Source: Streptomyces sp. NBC_00683
GTDB lineage: Bacteria; Actinomycetota; Actinomycetes; Streptomycetales; Streptomycetaceae
DNA length: 64,000 bases
Assembly: GCF_036226745.1 (NCBI RefSeq)
Contig: NZ_CP109013.1
Coordinates: 3,534,001-3,598,000 of the forward strand
Direction of reading: 5' to 3'
Numbering within the stretch: the stretch's first letter is position 1; each line of letters starts with the position of its first letter. Below the pieces are notes generated by a model. It was not told the DNA's origin and made no database searches. It was given only the letters and a program-made list of their open reading frames with translations. Both the position numbers and the translations under genes were made by a program. Shown in pieces: positions 49,198 to 60,432 of this stretch.

Positions 49198-50516
49198 CAG
49201 CGGAGGAACCCTTCGTAATTGCGCTGCTGGAGCTGACTCTCGATCTGCTTCACGGTTTCCAGACCCACACCCACGATGATGAGGATGCTTGTCCCGCCGA
49301 ACGGGAAGTTCTGGTTGGCACCGCCGAAGCCTGCCAACGCCATCGTCGGCACGAGTGCGATCAGACCCAGATACAGCGAGCCCGGCCAAGTGATCCTGTT
49401 GAGCACGTAGCTCAGGTACTCGGCGGTCGGGCGACCAGCCCGGATACCCGGGATGAAGCCACCATACTTCTTCATGTTGTCGGCGACTTCCTCGGGGTTG
49501 AACGAAATCGCCACATAGAAGAAGGCGAAGAACACGATCAACAGGAAGTACGTCGCGATGTAGTACGGGTGGTCACCCTTGACGAAGTGGTCCTGGATCC
49601 AGGTCGCCCAGCCCGCAGTGGAGTTGGAGAACTGGACGATCAGAGCCGGGATGTAGAGCAGCGAAGAAGCGAAGATGACGGGAATCACACCCGCCTGGTT
49701 CACCTTCAACGGGATGTAAGTGGACGTACCGCCGTACGACCGGCGGCCGATCATGCGCTTCGCATACTGCACCGGAACCCGTCGCTGGGCCTGCTCGACG
49801 AAGACGACGAGGCCGACCATGACGAAGCCGATGAGGATGACGGTGATGAACTCGATCCAGCCGTCGGCGAGCTTGCCGCTCTGCTTGATGGCCCACAGGG
49901 CGCCGGGGAAGCTGGCGGCGATCGAGATGAACATCAGGATCGACATGCCGTTGCCGATGCCGCGGTCGGTGATGATCTCACCGAGCCACATGACGGCGGC
50001 AGTTCCGGCGGTCATGGTGACCACCATGACGACGGTCGTGAAGATCGACTGGTTGGGGACGATCTGGTCGGCGACGGGGCAGCCGCTGAACAGCGCCCCG
50101 CTGCGGGCGGTTGCCACCAGGCCGGTGCCCTGGAGGATCGCCAGCGCCACGGTCAGATAACGCGTGTACTGCGTGATCTTTGCCTGGCCCGACTGCCCCT
50201 CCTTCTTGAGGGCTTCCAGTCGGGGGATGACGACGGTCAGCAGCTGAAGAATGATGCTGGCCGTGATGTACGGCATGATGCCGAGCGCGAAGATCGTGAT
50301 CTGCAGCAGTGCACCACCGCTGAACATGTTCACCAGGCCGAAGAGGCTGTTATTGCCCTTGCTTGCCTGGTCAACACAAATCTGGACGTTCTCGTAGCTC
50401 ACCCCGGGTACGGGAATGTGCGCCCCGAGACGGTAGAGCACGATGATGCCGAGCGTGAAGAGCAGCTTCTTGCGCAGGTCGGGCGTCTTGAACGCCCGGG
50501 CGAACGCGGTGAGCAC
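49197..50516 (-). CDS. secY: Preprotein translocase subunit SecY
   Basis: 439 residues, ten TM helices as expected for the channel. First helix LLFTLGIIVLYRLGAHIPVPG, plug region and TM7 DRGIGNGMS; the C-terminal loop GIRAGRPTAEYL is conserved. GTG start at 50516 with GGAGG upstream. The 224-bp gap to rplO has a terminator-like hairpin and TTGACT (50583-50588), so it likely starts a separate transcript. Confidence 0.97.
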   Translation of the reverse strand: MLTAFARAFKTPDLRKKLLFTLGIIVLYRLGAHIPVPGVSYENVQICVDQASKGNNSLFGLVNMFSGGALLQITIFALGIMPYITASIILQLLTVVIPRLEALKKEGQSGQAKITQYTRYLTVALAILQGTGLVATARSGALFSGCPVADQIVPNQSIFTTVVMVVTMTAGTAAVMWLGEIITDRGIGNGMSILMFISIAASFPGALWAIKQSGKLADGWIEFITVILIGFVMVGLVVFVEQAQRRVPVQYAKRMIGRRSYGGTSTYIPLKVNQAGVIPVIFASSLLYIPALIVQFSNSTAGWATWIQDHFVKGDHPYYIATYFLLIVFFAFFYVAISFNPEEVADNMKKYGGFIPGIRAGRPTAEYLSYVLNRITWPGSLYLGLIALVPTMALAGFGGANQNFPFGGTSILIIVGVGLETVKQIESQLQQRNYEGFLR

Positions 50517-50672
50517 GGTGCCTCCTGCGACCCCCGCGCAATGCGTAGAGGTGACGGTCTTGAGGATCGACGATTAGGTAACAGTCAATGGTCCCCGGGC
50601 GCTTGCCCAGGGCTTACCACAGCAACAGTGGACGCCACCTTACCGGCGGACATGCCCCCCTAGGAACGACCA

Positions 50673-50706
50673 ACCGGGGATGCCCCATATGAGAGGCATC
50701 CCCGGT
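50673..50706 (-). terminator. Hairpin between rplO and secY
   Basis: ACCGGGGATGCC (50673-50684) and GGCATCCCCGGT (50695-50706), a perfect 12-bp stem with a 10-nt loop, 35 nt beyond the rplO stop. It would split the spc operon from secY-adk-map. Confidence 0.75.
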
Positions 50707-50740
50707 CGGATGTTCAGACCACCGAATTGTCCGTGTTGTC

Positions 50741-51196
50741 TCAGACGAGTTCGGTGACGGTGCCGCCTGCGGCGGCAATCTTCTCCTTGGCGGAGCCGGA
50801 AACGGCGTCAACCGAAACCTGCAGTGCCACGGAGATCTCGCCCTGTCCGAGGACCTTGACGAGGTGGTTGTTGCGCACAGCGCCCTTGGCGACCAGATCG
50901 GCCACCGTGACCTCTCCACCCTCGGGGTAGAGCGTCGCGAGCTTGTCCAGGTTCACGACCTGGTACTCCGTGCGGAACGGGTTCTTGAAGCCCTTGAGCT
51001 TCGGGAGACGCATGTGGAGGGGCATCTGGCCACCCTCGAAGCGCTCCGGAACCTGGTAACGAGCCTTCGTACCCTTGGTACCACGGCCTGCGGTCTTACC
51101 CTTGGACGCCTCACCACGACCCACACGGGTCTTGGCGGTCTTGGCGCCCGGGGCAGGCCGGAGGTTGTGGGCCTTCAGCGGGCTGTTCTCCGCCAT
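50741..51196 (-). CDS. rplO: 50S ribosomal protein L15
   Basis: 151 residues. [41 protein letters not shown] are diagnostic. ATG 51196 is used, overlapping nothing; it follows rpmD by 1 bp. End of the spc ribosomal block, followed by a strong hairpin. Confidence 0.97.
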   Translation of the reverse strand: MAENSPLKAHNLRPAPGAKTAKTRVGRGEASKGKTAGRGTKGTKARYQVPERFEGGQMPLHMRLPKLKGFKNPFRTEYQVVNLDKLATLYPEGGEVTVADLVAKGAVRNNHLVKVLGQGEISVALQVSVDAVSGSAKEKIAAAGGTVTELV

Positions 51197-51197
51197 A

Positions 51198-51380
51198 TCA
51201 GTCAACCTCCTCAACCGTCACGAGGTGGCGGACGGTGTGAACCATTCCGCGGAACTCGGGGCGGTCATCCTTGACAACTACGTCGTGCAGGCGCTTGAGC
51301 CCGAGCGAACGCAGGGTGTCGCGGTGGTTCTGCTTGCTGCCGATGTACGACTTCGTCTGCGTGATCTTGAGGCGAGCCAT
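51198..51380 (-). CDS. rpmD: 50S ribosomal protein L30
   Basis: 60 residues: [36 protein letters not shown], complete. The ATG overlaps the rpsE stop (TAATG). Confidence 0.97.
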   Translation of the reverse strand: MARLKITQTKSYIGSKQNHRDTLRSLGLKRLHDVVVKDDRPEFRGMVHTVRHLVTVEEVD

Positions 51381-51985
51381 TACGCACCCGCTCCCGCACG
51401 TGCACGAAGCAGAGCCGCGGGGGCGACGTCCTCGAGGGGCAGACCACGGCGAGCCGCGATCTCCTCGGGACGCTGCAGGCCCTGGAGGGCCGCCACGGTC
51501 GCGTGCACGATGTTGATCGGGTTCGAAGAACCGAGCGACTTCGACAGGATGTCGTGAACGCCGGCGCACTCCAGAACGGCGCGCACCGGGCCACCCGCGA
51601 TCACACCGGTACCGGGGGAAGCAGGCTTGAGCAGGACAACGCCCGCAGCCTTCTCGCCCTGGATCGGGTGAGGGATGGTGCCCTGGATACGCGGAACCTT
51701 GAAGAAGCTCTTCTTGGCCTCTTCAACGCCCTTGGCGATGGCCGCGGGAACTTCCTTGGCCTTGCCGTATCCGACACCGACGGTACCGTCACCATCGCCC
51801 ACCACGACCAGCGCGGTGAAGCTGAAGCGACGACCACCCTTCACAACCTTGGCGACGCGGTTGATCGCGACGACGCGCTCGACGTACGCGGTCTTCTCGG
51901 CGGCGCTGGCGCCACCGTCACGGCCCTTCCGGTCCCGCCGCTCGCCGCCACCGGCACCGCTTCCGCGGCGCTGGGGTCCAGCCAT
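51380..51985 (-). CDS. rpsE: 30S ribosomal protein S5
   Basis: 201 residues. Actinobacterial Gly/Arg-rich N-terminal extension, then [22 protein letters not shown] and [22 protein letters not shown] (conserved double-stranded RNA-binding region). 47 bp behind rplR. Confidence 0.97.
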   Translation of the reverse strand: MAGPQRRGSGAGGGERRDRKGRDGGASAAEKTAYVERVVAINRVAKVVKGGRRFSFTALVVVGDGDGTVGVGYGKAKEVPAAIAKGVEEAKKSFFKVPRIQGTIPHPIQGEKAAGVVLLKPASPGTGVIAGGPVRAVLECAGVHDILSKSLGSSNPINIVHATVAALQGLQRPEEIAARRGLPLEDVAPAALLRARAGAGA

Positions 51986-52032
51986 TGGAATTACCTCTCT
52001 CTGTTACGTCCGCTGTGCGTAGGAACCGGGGC

Positions 52033-52416
52033 TTAGAACTTCAGCCCGGCTTCACGGGCGGCGTCAGCCAGAGCGGCAATCCGCCCGGCGTACTGGTTAC
52101 CACCGCGGTCAAACACGACGGCCTCGACGCCTGCGGCCTTGGCGCGCTCGGCGACCAGGGCCCCGACCTGCTTGGCCAGGGTGCTCTTGTCACCCTCGCC
52201 ACCACGGATGGAAGCGTCCAGGGTCGATGCCGACGCGAGCGTGTGGCCCGCGACGTCGTCGATGACCTGAGCCACCATGTGGCGGTTGGAACGCGTCACA
52301 ACCAGGCGCGGCCGCTCCGGCGAACCGGAGATGTGCTTGCGGACGCGGATGTGGCGGCGCTTGAGGGCGGCACGCTTGTAGGCGTCACCCTTGGCGATCT
52401 TTACACCGTATGCCAT
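52033..52416 (-). CDS. rplR: 50S ribosomal protein L18
   Basis: 127 residues: [28 protein letters not shown], complete. 3 bp after rplF; binds 5S rRNA. Confidence 0.97.
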   Translation of the reverse strand: MAYGVKIAKGDAYKRAALKRRHIRVRKHISGSPERPRLVVTRSNRHMVAQVIDDVAGHTLASASTLDASIRGGEGDKSTLAKQVGALVAERAKAAGVEAVVFDRGGNQYAGRIAALADAAREAGLKF

Positions 52417-52419
52417 GGC

Positions 52420-52959
52420 TTACTTACCCGCCTTTCCGACCTTGCGGCGGATAACCTCGCCGGCGTACTTGACGCCCTTGGCCTTGTACGGGTCGGGCTT
52501 CCGCAGCTTGCGGATCTTCGCGGAGACCTCGCCGACCTTCTGCTTGTCGATGCCCTCGACACTGAACTTCGTGGGCGACTCGACCTTGAAGGTGATGCCT
52601 TCCGGAGCCTCGATGAGGATCGGGTGGCTGTAGCCCAGGGCGAACTCCAGGTTGGAGCCCTTCGCCTGGACTCGGTAACCGACACCGCTGATCTCGAGCG
52701 CCTTGCTGTATCCCGCGGTCACGCCGGTGATCATGTTCGCCACCAGCGTGCGGGACAGGCCGTGAAGGGCCTTGTTCTGACGCTCGTCGTTAGGGCGGAC
52801 GACGTTGAGCACGCCGTCCTCACCCTTGGTGACCTCGATCGGCGCGGCAACGGTGTGCGAGAGGGAACCCTTGGGGCCCTTCACCGCGACCGTGCGGCCA
52901 TCGATGGTGACGTCCACACCGGCGGGAACCTGGATGGGGAGCTTGCCGATTCGCGACAT
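52420..52959 (-). CDS. rplF: 50S ribosomal protein L6
   Basis: 179 residues: [46 protein letters not shown] are diagnostic, both repeats present. 21 bp after rpsH. Confidence 0.97.
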   Translation of the reverse strand: MSRIGKLPIQVPAGVDVTIDGRTVAVKGPKGSLSHTVAAPIEVTKGEDGVLNVVRPNDERQNKALHGLSRTLVANMITGVTAGYSKALEISGVGYRVQAKGSNLEFALGYSHPILIEAPEGITFKVESPTKFSVEGIDKQKVGEVSAKIRKLRKPDPYKAKGVKYAGEVIRRKVGKAGK

Positions 52960-52980
52960 GAGCTATTCCTCCGTTCCCGA

Positions 52981-53379
52981 CTACCAGACGTAGGCGAGGA
53001 CTTCCCCACCTACGCCCTTCTTGCTGGCCTGCTGGCCGGTCAGGAGACCGTGGGACGTGGAGATGATCGCCACGCCCAGGCCGCCGAGAACCTTCGGCAG
53101 ATTGGTGGACTTTGCGTATACACGCAGACCCGGCTTCGAAATGCGCTTGATGCCGGCAATCGAACGCTCGCGGTTCGGCCCGAACTTCAGCTCGAGGACG
53201 AGGCTCTTACCGACCTCGGCGTCCTCGACCTTCCAGCCGGTGATGAAGCCCTCCTGCTGGAGGATCTCCGCGATGTGCGACTTGATCTTGCTGTGCGGCA
53301 TTGCGACATCGTCGTGATACGCCGAGTTCGCGTTACGCAGACGCGTGAGCATGTCTGCGATGGGATCAGTCATGGTCAT
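52981..53379 (-). CDS. rpsH: 30S ribosomal protein S8
   Basis: 132 residues. [20 protein letters not shown] and [20 protein letters not shown] are diagnostic. Two ATG (53379 and 53373) are usable; 53379 matches the family. The upstream frame to 53514 is not coding. A 223-bp gap to rpsZ, larger than its neighbours, may hold an internal promoter (a CCCCTAGGGG palindrome lies at about 53585-53594). Confidence 0.96.
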   Translation of the reverse strand: MTMTDPIADMLTRLRNANSAYHDDVAMPHSKIKSHIAEILQQEGFITGWKVEDAEVGKSLVLELKFGPNRERSIAGIKRISKPGLRVYAKSTNLPKVLGGLGVAIISTSHGLLTGQQASKKGVGGEVLAYVW

Positions 53380-53602
53380 GAGTTGGCCTTCGGCCTCTCT
53401 CGCCGGGGTTTCCTGTATGCGCCATCCCTCTCCCCACTCAGTGGCGGGACGGGTGCGGTGCGGGGACCTACGGCGTAGTAAGTCGGTCAGGGCGGCAGGC
53501 GCCCAACCCTTCAAGCCTACGGCATGAAGAGCGGGGCTCCTGCCGACCAGATACTTACCGAGAGCTTTCTGGTCCTCCCAAGCCCCTAGGGGCGAAGGAG
53601 AA

Positions 53603-53788
53603 TTACCAGGAGCTCTTGGTCACGCCCGGCAGCTCGCCACGGTGAGCCATCTCACGAAGGCACACGCGGCACAGGCCGAACTTGCGGTAGACGGAGTGGG
53701 GCCGGCCGCAGCGCTGGCAGCGGGTGTACCCGCGCACGCCGAACTTCGGCTTACGGGCGGCCTTAGCGATCAGAGCCTTCTTCGCCAC
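53603..53788 (-). CDS. rpsZ: 30S ribosomal protein S14 type Z
   Basis: 61 residues, short zinc form. Cys24, Cys27, Cys40 and Cys43 (CQRC, CRVC) bind zinc. Streptomycetes usually also have a Zur-controlled zinc-free S14 elsewhere; this is the housekeeping copy. 2 bp after rplE. Confidence 0.97.
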   Translation of the reverse strand: MAKKALIAKAARKPKFGVRGYTRCQRCGRPHSVYRKFGLCRVCLREMAHRGELPGVTKSSW

Positions 53789-53790
53789 GG

Positions 53791-54348
53791 TCAGTTCTCC
53801 TTGAACGGGAAGCCGAGGTGACGAAGCAGGGCACGACCCTCGTCGTCGTTGGTCGCCGTGGTGACCACGGTGATGTCCATGCCCCGGACCCGGTCGATCT
53901 TGTCCTGGTCGATCTCGTGGAACATGACCTGCTCCGTGAGACCGAAGGTGTAGTTGCCACGGCCGTCGAACTGCTTCGGCGACAGGCCACGGAAGTCACG
54001 GATACGCGGAAGCGCGAGCGACAGCGTACGGTCCAGGAACTCCCACATGCGGTCACCACGGAGGGTGACGTGGCAGCCGATCGGCTGCCCCTCGCGCAGC
54101 TTGAACTGCGCGATCGACTTGCGGGCCTTGGTGACGGCCGGCTTCTGGCCGGTGATCGTGGTGAGGTCCTTGACGGCACCGTCGATCAGCTTGGAGTCGC
54201 GGGCGGCGTCGCCCACACCCATGTTGACCACGATCTTGACCAGACCGGGGATCTGCATGACGTTCTCGTACGAGAACTCCTCACGCAGCTTGCCGGCGAT
54301 TTCCTCGCGGTAGCGCGTCTTGAGACGCGGCGCAGTGGTGGTCGTCAT
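53791..54348 (-). CDS. rplE: 50S ribosomal protein L5
   Basis: 185 residues: [56 protein letters not shown] diagnostic. ATG overlaps the rplX stop (TGATG). Contacts 5S rRNA and the P-site tRNA. Confidence 0.98.
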   Translation of the reverse strand: MTTTTAPRLKTRYREEIAGKLREEFSYENVMQIPGLVKIVVNMGVGDAARDSKLIDGAVKDLTTITGQKPAVTKARKSIAQFKLREGQPIGCHVTLRGDRMWEFLDRTLSLALPRIRDFRGLSPKQFDGRGNYTFGLTEQVMFHEIDQDKIDRVRGMDITVVTTATNDDEGRALLRHLGFPFKEN

Positions 54349-54671
54349 CAGATGTCCTCACCGGTCCGCTTGGCAACGCGGATCTTCTTGCCCTCGTCGT
54401 CAAAGCGGTAGCCGACGCGGGTGACGACCTTGTTGCCGTCCTTCTCCACGACCAGCTGAACGTTGCTGACGTGAATCGGGGCCTCGGTGGTGACAATGCC
54501 ACCCGTCTGCGAGCCGCGAGCCGTCTGACCGGCCTTGGTGTGCTTCTTGACCCGGTTGACACCCTCGACGAGGACGCGGTCCTGAGCGGGGAAGGCAACG
54601 ATGACCTTGCCCTGCTTGCCCTTGTCCTTACCGGTGATGACCTGAACCAGGTCGCCCTTCTTGATCTTCAT
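54348..54671 (-). CDS. rplX: 50S ribosomal protein L24
   Basis: 107 residues: [21 protein letters not shown] (KOW motif at the start) and [10 protein letters not shown], complete. 2 bp after rplN. Early assembly initiator. Confidence 0.97.
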   Translation of the reverse strand: MKIKKGDLVQVITGKDKGKQGKVIVAFPAQDRVLVEGVNRVKKHTKAGQTARGSQTGGIVTTEAPIHVSNVQLVVEKDGNKVVTRVGYRFDDEGKKIRVAKRTGEDI

Positions 54672-54673
54672 GC

Positions 54674-55042
54674 TTACAGCACCTCCGGCGCGAGCGAGAT
54701 GATCTTCATGAACTTCTTCTCGCGCAGCTCTCGGCCCACGGGGCCGAAGATACGGGTGCCGCGGGGGTCGCCGTCGTTCTTGAGAATGACAGCGGCGTTC
54801 TCGTCGAAGCGGATGTACGAGCCATCCTGACGACGACGCTCCTTGACGGTGCGAACGATGACGGCCTTGACGACGTCACCCTTCTTCACGTTGCCACCGG
54901 GGATCGCGTCCTTGACGGTGGCGACGATGACGTCACCGATGCCCGCGTAGCGGCGACCCGAGCCACCGAGAACACGGATGGTGAGAATTTCCTTCGCACC
55001 CGTGTTGTCGGCGACGCGCAGTCGCGACTCCTGCTGGATCAC
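54674..55042 (-). CDS. rplN: 50S ribosomal protein L14
   Basis: 122 residues: [20 protein letters not shown] and [21 protein letters not shown] diagnostic, complete. A 100-bp gap with a strong hairpin separates it from rpsQ. Confidence 0.98.
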   Translation of the reverse strand: MIQQESRLRVADNTGAKEILTIRVLGGSGRRYAGIGDVIVATVKDAIPGGNVKKGDVVKAVIVRTVKERRRQDGSYIRFDENAAVILKNDGDPRGTRIFGPVGRELREKKFMKIISLAPEVL

Positions 55043-55070
55043 GTCTATCTCCTGATCGTCTGCCGGTTCC

Positions 55071-55102
55071 CGGCGGGGGCTCCGGTGAAGGAGCCCCCGC
55101 CG
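55071..55102 (-). terminator. Strong hairpin inside the operon, rpsQ-rplN gap
   Basis: CGGCGGGGGCTCC (55071-55083) and GGAGCCCCCGCCG (55090-55102): perfect 13-bp stem, 6-nt loop, 40 nt beyond the rpsQ stop. No U-tract. It may be a partial terminator or processing site inside a block that is one operon in E. coli. Confidence 0.6.
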
Positions 55103-55142
55103 AGCCTGGCGGAACTTGCCTGAGGGGGAAGCCCTTCAGGAA

Positions 55143-55427
55143 TTACTTGGCCTTCTCGAGGATCTCGACGATGCGCCAGCGCTTCGAAGCGGACAGCGGA
55201 CGCGTCTCCATGATGATGACGCGGTCGCCGACGCCTGCAGCGTTCTGCTCGTCGTGGGCCTTGAGCTTGTTCGTACGGCGGATGACCTTGCCGTACAGCG
55301 CGTGCTTGACGCGGTCCTCGACAGCGACGACGACGGTCTTGTCCATCTTGTCGCTGACGACCAGACCCTCACGGGTCTTGCGGAAACCGCGGTCAGTGTT
55401 GGTCTCAGTCACAGTCTTCTCGCTCAT
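55143..55427 (-). CDS. rpsQ: 30S ribosomal protein S17
   Basis: 94 residues: [29 protein letters not shown] diagnostic region present in pieces around 20-50, complete. ATG overlaps the rpmC stop. N-terminal 15 residues are a Thr/Asp-rich extension. Confidence 0.96.
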   Translation of the reverse strand: MSEKTVTETNTDRGFRKTREGLVVSDKMDKTVVVAVEDRVKHALYGKVIRRTNKLKAHDEQNAAGVGDRVIIMETRPLSASKRWRIVEILEKAK

Positions 55428-55651
55428 CAGACGCTCTCCACCGTCTCGATGCCCAGCTCGCGCTCGCGCATCAGGGTGTAGATCCGGGCGATGTCCTTAC
55501 GGACGGACTTGAGCCGACCGTGGTTCTCGAGCTGGCCCGTCGCCGCCTGGAAGCGGAGGTTGAACAGCTCTTCCTTGGCCTCGCGGAGCTTGTTGAGGAG
55601 CTCCTCGTTGCCCAGCTCGCGCAGCTCGGACGCCTTGGTACCGGCCGACAT
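55427..55651 (-). CDS. rpmC: 50S ribosomal protein L29
   Basis: 74 residues, one helical hairpin: [53 protein letters not shown] 55651 follows AGGTGAG and overlaps the rplP stop; GTG 55654 would add one residue. Confidence 0.96.
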   Translation of the reverse strand: MSAGTKASELRELGNEELLNKLREAKEELFNLRFQAATGQLENHGRLKSVRKDIARIYTLMRERELGIETVESV

Positions 55652-56070
55652 CACGACTCACCTGCCTCGCGCCGAACGATCCGGCACTTCATCGGAAGCT
55701 TGTGAGCAGCGCGGGTGAGCGCCTCACGAGCAATCTTCTCGTTCGGGTAGGACAGCTCGAACATCACCCGACCGGGCTTGACGTTCGCGATCCACCACTC
55801 GGGAGAACCCTTACCGGAACCCATGCGGGTCTCGGCAGGCTTCTTCGTCAGGGGGCGGTCCGGGTAGATGTTGATCCAGACCTTGCCGCCACGCTTGATG
55901 TGGCGGGTCATCGCGATACGAGCTGCCTCGATCTGGCGGTTCGTCACGTACGCCGGGGTCAGCGCCTGGATGCCGTACTCGCCGAACGCAACCTGCGTGC
56001 CACCCTTGGACATACCGCTGCGCTTCGGGTGGTGCTGCTTGCGGTGCTTGACCCTACGGGGGATCAGCAT
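55651..56070 (-). CDS. rplP: 50S ribosomal protein L16
   Basis: 139 residues: [58 protein letters not shown] diagnostic. Completes the A-site region of the large subunit; 5 bp after rpsC. Confidence 0.98.
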   Translation of the reverse strand: MLIPRRVKHRKQHHPKRSGMSKGGTQVAFGEYGIQALTPAYVTNRQIEAARIAMTRHIKRGGKVWINIYPDRPLTKKPAETRMGSGKGSPEWWIANVKPGRVMFELSYPNEKIAREALTRAAHKLPMKCRIVRREAGES

Positions 56071-56075
56071 TTCGG

Positions 56076-56912
56076 TCAGGCCTCCGTTCCGGTGCTCTCA
56101 GCCGGAGCAGCGGCGGCGGGAGCGTCGGCCTTGGGGGCCTCTGCTGCCGGCGCGGACTGCTGCGGCTTGCGGCCGCGACCGCCACGCTCGCCACCACGGC
56201 CACCACGGCCGGCCGGGCGGTCAGCGCCGCCACGAGCCGGACGGTTGCCGGCGCGAGCCGCTGCGTTCTCGGCGCGGACCTCGGCGATGTTCTTGACGTC
56301 GCCCTTGTAGATCCAGACCTTCACACCGATGCGGCCGAAGGTCGTCTTGGCCTCGAAGAAGCCGTAGTCGACGTTCGCACGGAGCGTGTGCAGGGGCACG
56401 CGGCCCTCGCGGTAGAACTCCGAGCGGGACATCTCGGCGCCGCCGAGGCGGCCACCGCACTGGATCTTGATGCCCTTTGCGCCGGCCTTCATCGTGCTCT
56501 GCATGCTCTTACGCATGGCACGACGGAAGGAGACGCGGGAGGAGAGCTGCTCGGCGACGGCCTGGGCCACCAGCTGAGCGTCCACCTCGGGGTTCTTGAC
56601 CTCGAGGATGTTCAGCTGGACCTGCTTGCCGGTCAGCTTCTCCAGCTCGCCACGGATGCGGTCGGCCTCGGCGCCACGGCGACCGATGACGATGCCCGGG
56701 CGGGCAGTGTGGATGTCAACGCGGACGCGGTCGCGGGTGCGCTCGATCTCAACCTTCGAGATACCGGCACGCTCCATGCCCTTCGTCATCATGCGACGAA
56801 TGGCAACGTCTTCCTTGACGTAGTCCTTGTACAGCTTGTCGGCGTACCAACGGGACTTGAAGTCCGTGGTAATGCCGAGCCGGAACCCATGCGGGTTAAC
56901 CTTCTGGCCCAT
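56076..56912 (-). CDS. rpsC: 30S ribosomal protein S3
   Basis: 278 residues. N-terminal domain [16 protein letters not shown]-like [16 protein letters not shown], then VWIYKGD. The last 65 residues form an actinobacterial extension rich in Arg/Gly and Ala/Pro ([17 protein letters not shown]). Its start overlaps the rplV stop (TGATG). Confidence 0.97.
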   Translation of the reverse strand: MGQKVNPHGFRLGITTDFKSRWYADKLYKDYVKEDVAIRRMMTKGMERAGISKVEIERTRDRVRVDIHTARPGIVIGRRGAEADRIRGELEKLTGKQVQLNILEVKNPEVDAQLVAQAVAEQLSSRVSFRRAMRKSMQSTMKAGAKGIKIQCGGRLGGAEMSRSEFYREGRVPLHTLRANVDYGFFEAKTTFGRIGVKVWIYKGDVKNIAEVRAENAAARAGNRPARGGADRPAGRGGRGGERGGRGRKPQQSAPAAEAPKADAPAAAAPAESTGTEA

Positions 56913-57259
56913 TACCGGGTTCCTTCCTTGCTGCTGACGACCACGGTGATGTGGCTGGTCCGCTTACGGATCCGGTAGGCACGGCCCTGAGCACGCGGAC
57001 GGAACCGCTTCAGGGTCGGGCCCTCGTCCACGTACGCCTCGCTGATGACCAGCGAAGAGGCGTCGGTGTGGTCGTAGTTGTGTGCAGCGTTGGCAATGGC
57101 GCTGTCAAGCACCTTGCCAACCGGCACGCTCGCGGCCTGCGGGGCGAAACGCAGGACCGCCTGAGCCTCCGTGGCATCCATGCCACGGATGAGGTCCACC
57201 ACTCGGCGGGCCTTCATGGGCGTGACGCGGATGTACCGCGCCTGGGCCCTGGCTTCCAT
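56912..57259 (-). CDS. rplV: 50S ribosomal protein L22
   Basis: 115 residues: [54 protein letters not shown] diagnostic; the loop reaches the exit tunnel. ATG 57259 has GAAGGGA upstream; ATG 57283 would add eight residues. Confidence 0.95.
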   Translation of the reverse strand: MEARAQARYIRVTPMKARRVVDLIRGMDATEAQAVLRFAPQAASVPVGKVLDSAIANAAHNYDHTDASSLVISEAYVDEGPTLKRFRPRAQGRAYRIRKRTSHITVVVSSKEGTR

Positions 57260-57301
57260 GGTTGTCCCTTCGGTGTAAGTCATAGTCGTTTCCACCCCGC
57301 G

Positions 57302-57583
57302 CTAGCGGCGCTTCGACTTCCGGTCGTCCTTGACGTGGCCGCGGAAGGTGCGAGTCGGCGAGAACTCACCGAGCTTGTGGCCGACCATCGACTCGGTGAC
57401 GAACACCGGGACGTGGATCTTGCCGTTGTGCACCGCGATGGTGTGGCCCAGCATGGCCGGGATGATCATCGAGCGACGGGACCAGGTCTTGATGACGTTC
57501 TTGGTGCCTGCCTCGTTCTGTACGTCCACCTTCTTGATGAGGTGGCCGTCGACGAAGGGCCCCTTCTTGAGACTGCGCGGCAT
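57302..57583 (-). CDS. rpsS: 30S ribosomal protein S19
   Basis: 93 residues: [39 protein letters not shown] diagnostic. 12 bp after rplB. Confidence 0.98.
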   Translation of the reverse strand: MPRSLKKGPFVDGHLIKKVDVQNEAGTKNVIKTWSRRSMIIPAMLGHTIAVHNGKIHVPVFVTESMVGHKLGEFSPTRTFRGHVKDDRKSKRR

Positions 57584-57595
57584 CTAAACCCGCTC

Positions 57596-58432
57596 CTAGC
57601 GCTTCTTGTTCGTCTTGCGGCGGCGGACGATGTACTTGCTCGATGCCTTCTTCGGCGAGCGAGTACGACCCTCCTTCTGACCCCACGGCGAGACCGGGTG
57701 ACGTCCACCGGAGGTCTTGCCTTCACCACCACCGTGCGGGTGGTCAACCGGGTTCATCGCGACACCGCGGACGGTCGGGCGTACGCCCTTCCAGCGCATA
57801 CGGCCGGCCTTGCCCCAGTTGATGTTCGACTGCTCGGCGTTGCCGACCTCACCGATGGTGGCGCGGCAGCGGGCGTCGACCAGCCGGATCTCTCCGGAAG
57901 GCATACGAAGGTGGGCCATCGTGCCCTCCTTCGCCAGCAGCTGCACGGAGGCACCCGCGGAACGGGCGAACTTCGCGCCGCCGCCGGGCCGCAGCTCGAT
58001 GGCGTGGATGGTCGTACCGACCGGGATGTTGCGCAGCGCCAGGTTGTTGCCCGGCTTGATGTCTGCGGTCGGCCCGTTCTCGATGCGGTCACCCTGCGAC
58101 AGACCACGGGGAGCGACGATGTAACGCTTCTCGCCGTCCGCGTAGTGCAGCAGCGCGATGCGCGCAGTGCGGTTCGGGTCGTACTCGATGTGCGCGACCT
58201 TGGCCGGCACGCCGTCCTTGTCGTGACGACGGAAGTCGATCACTCGGTAGGCGCGCTTGTGGCCACCGCCCTGGTGGCGAACGGTCACACGACCGGCGTT
58301 GTTACGGCCGCCCTTGCTGTGCAGGGGGCGGACCAGCGACTTCTCCGGCGTGGACCGCGTGATCTCGACAAAGTCGGCGACGCTGGAGCCACGACGGCCC
58401 GGGGTCGTCGGCTTGTACTTGCGGATACCCAT
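57596..58432 (-). CDS. rplB: 50S ribosomal protein L2
   Basis: 278 residues. [37 protein letters not shown] (peptidyl transferase histidine region, about 220-240). Basic C-terminus complete. 39 bp after rplW. Confidence 0.98.
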   Translation of the reverse strand: MGIRKYKPTTPGRRGSSVADFVEITRSTPEKSLVRPLHSKGGRNNAGRVTVRHQGGGHKRAYRVIDFRRHDKDGVPAKVAHIEYDPNRTARIALLHYADGEKRYIVAPRGLSQGDRIENGPTADIKPGNNLALRNIPVGTTIHAIELRPGGGAKFARSAGASVQLLAKEGTMAHLRMPSGEIRLVDARCRATIGEVGNAEQSNINWGKAGRMRWKGVRPTVRGVAMNPVDHPHGGGEGKTSGGRHPVSPWGQKEGRTRSPKKASSKYIVRRRKTNKKR

Positions 58433-58471
58433 TTCTCAGTCCTCGTCCGATTCCGGACGACTCGACCTCCG

Positions 58472-58810
58472 TCAGGAGGTCGGGCCGCCGAAGATGTCGA
58501 TACGGTCGCCCTCGGCGAGGGTCACGATGGCGCGCTTGGTGTCAGCGCGCTTGCCGAAGCCGGTCTTGGTCCGCTTGCGCTTGCCCTGCCGGTTGATCGT
58601 GTTGACCCCGGTGACCTTGACCGAGAAGACCGCTTCCACGGCCTGCTTGATCTGGGTCTTGTTGGAGCCCGGCGCGACGATGAACGTGTACTTGTTCTCG
58701 TCGAGCAGCGCGTAGCTCTTCTCGGACACAACCGGCTTGACGAGAACGTCGCGCGGGTCCGAGTAGGTCTTGCTCGTGATGGTCGAGCTGGTAACGGTCG
58801 CCTCGCTCAT
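58472..58810 (-). CDS. rplW: 50S ribosomal protein L23
   Basis: 112 residues: [34 protein letters not shown] [16 protein letters not shown]-terminal extension of about 17 residues. ATG overlaps the rplD stop. Docking site for SRP and trigger factor at the tunnel exit. Confidence 0.96.
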   Translation of the reverse strand: MSEATVTSSTITSKTYSDPRDVLVKPVVSEKSYALLDENKYTFIVAPGSNKTQIKQAVEAVFSVKVTGVNTINRQGKRKRTKTGFGKRADTKRAIVTLAEGDRIDIFGGPTS

Positions 58811-59460
58811 CAGGCGTCGCTCCCTTCGGTCTCAGCGGTCTGGGGGCCAGACACGAAGGACTCGAAAGCGGCCTGAGTGAAGACCACGTCGTCAGAGACG
58901 ATCACGTCGTACGTGTTCAGCTGGCCCGGCTCCAGGATGTGCACCTGGGGCAGGTTGCGTGCGGACAGCCACGCGGCCTCGTCGGCGCGGTCGACGACCA
59001 GGAGCAGGTTGCTGCGCTCCGAGATCTTGCCGAACAGCGTCTTGGCGGCCTTCGTGGAAACTCCACCCTCGACCACGCCGGTGACGACGTGGATGCGCGA
59101 GTGACGCGCCCGGTCGGAGAGGGCACCGCGCAGGGCGGCGGCCTTCATCTTCTTCGGGGTGCGCTGCGAGTAGTCACGCGGCTTCGGGCCGTGGACGACG
59201 CCACCGCCCGCGAACTGCGGCGCACGGGTCGAACCCTGGCGGGCGCGGCCGGTGCCCTTCTGGCGGTAAGGCTTACGGCCACCACCGCGGACTTCACCGC
59301 GGCGCTTGGTCGAGTGCGTGCCCTGACGGGCAGCTGCCAGCTGTGCGACAACGACCTGGTGGATCAGCGGAACGCTGGTCTTCGCGTCGAAGATCTCCGC
59401 GGGGAGCTCGACGGTACCGGCCTTGTCGCCTGCCGGCGAAAGGATGTCAATGGTGCTCAT
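58810..59460 (-). CDS. rplD: 50S ribosomal protein L4
   Basis: 216 residues. Loop [41 protein letters not shown] diagnostic. ATG 59460 gives [19 protein letters not shown]; the frame to 59559 is spurious. 4 bp after rplC. In E. coli L4 is the autogenous regulator of this operon. Confidence 0.97.
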   Translation of the reverse strand: MSTIDILSPAGDKAGTVELPAEIFDAKTSVPLIHQVVVAQLAAARQGTHSTKRRGEVRGGGRKPYRQKGTGRARQGSTRAPQFAGGGVVHGPKPRDYSQRTPKKMKAAALRGALSDRARHSRIHVVTGVVEGGVSTKAAKTLFGKISERSNLLLVVDRADEAAWLSARNLPQVHILEPGQLNTYDVIVSDDVVFTQAAFESFVSGPQTAETEGSDA

Positions 59461-59464
59461 TACC

Positions 59465-60109
59465 TCAAGCCCCCTTGGCCGCGGTACGGACCAGGACGAG
59501 GCCGCCGTTCGGACCGGGGACTGCGCCCTTGATGAGCAGCAGACCCTTCTCCGCGTCAACCGCGTGGATGGTCAGGTTCTGGGTGGTGACGCGCTCGTTG
59601 CCCATCCGGCCGGCCATGCGCATGCCCTTGAAGACACGCCCAGGGGTGGCGCAGCCACCGATCGAACCGGGGGAACGGTGCTTGCGCTGGACGCCGTGGC
59701 CGGCGCCGAGGCCCTTGAAGTTGTGACGCTTCATGACACCGGCGAAGCCCTTGCCCTTGCTCTTGCCCGTGACGTCAACCTTGACGCCGGACTCGAACAC
59801 CTCGGCAGTGATCTCCTGGCCCAGCGTGTACTCGCTGGAGTCAGGGGTGCGGAGCTCCACCAGGTGGCGGCGCGGGGTCACGTCGGCCTTGGCGAAGTGG
59901 CCCTTGAGGGGCTTGTTCACCTTGCGCGGGTCGATCTCGCCGAAGGCGATCTGGACCGACTCGTAGCCGTCGCTGTCGTTGGTGCGGACCTGCGTCACGA
60001 CGCACGGACCGGCCTTGACGACGGTCACCGGGACAACCCGGTTGTTCTCGTCCCAGACCTGGGTCATGCCGAGCTTCTCGCCCAGGACGCCCTTGATGTT
60101 CTTGCTCAT
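59465..60109 (-). CDS. rplC: 50S ribosomal protein L3
   Basis: 214 residues: [58 protein letters not shown] diagnostic in pieces; complete. 14 bp after rpsJ. Confidence 0.97.
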   Translation of the reverse strand: MSKNIKGVLGEKLGMTQVWDENNRVVPVTVVKAGPCVVTQVRTNDSDGYESVQIAFGEIDPRKVNKPLKGHFAKADVTPRRHLVELRTPDSSEYTLGQEITAEVFESGVKVDVTGKSKGKGFAGVMKRHNFKGLGAGHGVQRKHRSPGSIGGCATPGRVFKGMRMAGRMGNERVTTQNLTIHAVDAEKGLLLIKGAVPGPNGGLVLVRTAAKGA

Positions 60110-60123
60110 CTCGGCCCGTCCCC

Positions 60124-60432
60124 TCAGAGCTTGATCTCGATGTCGACGCCAGCCGGCAGGTCGAGGCGCATCAGCGAGTCAACCGTCTTCGGCGTGGGGT
60201 CGAGAATGTCGATGAGGCGCTTGTGCGTGCGCATCTCGAAGTGCTCGCGAGAGTCCTTGTACTTGTGCGGCGACTTGATGACGCAGTACACGTTCTTCTC
60301 AGTGGGCAGCGGCACCGGGCCTGCGACCGACGCACCAGTGCGGGTCACCGTCTCGACGATCTTCTTCGCCGAGGAGTCGATGACCTCGTGGTCGTAGGCC
60401 TTGAGCCGGATGCGGATCTTCTGTCCCGCCAT
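60124..60432 (-). CDS. rpsJ: 30S ribosomal protein S10
   Basis: 102 residues: [49 protein letters not shown] diagnostic. First gene of the S10 block. ATG at 60432 has AGGAC upstream. The leader is long and structured. Confidence 0.98.
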   Translation of the reverse strand: MAGQKIRIRLKAYDHEVIDSSAKKIVETVTRTGASVAGPVPLPTEKNVYCVIKSPHKYKDSREHFEMRTHKRLIDILDPTPKTVDSLMRLDLPAGVDIEIKL

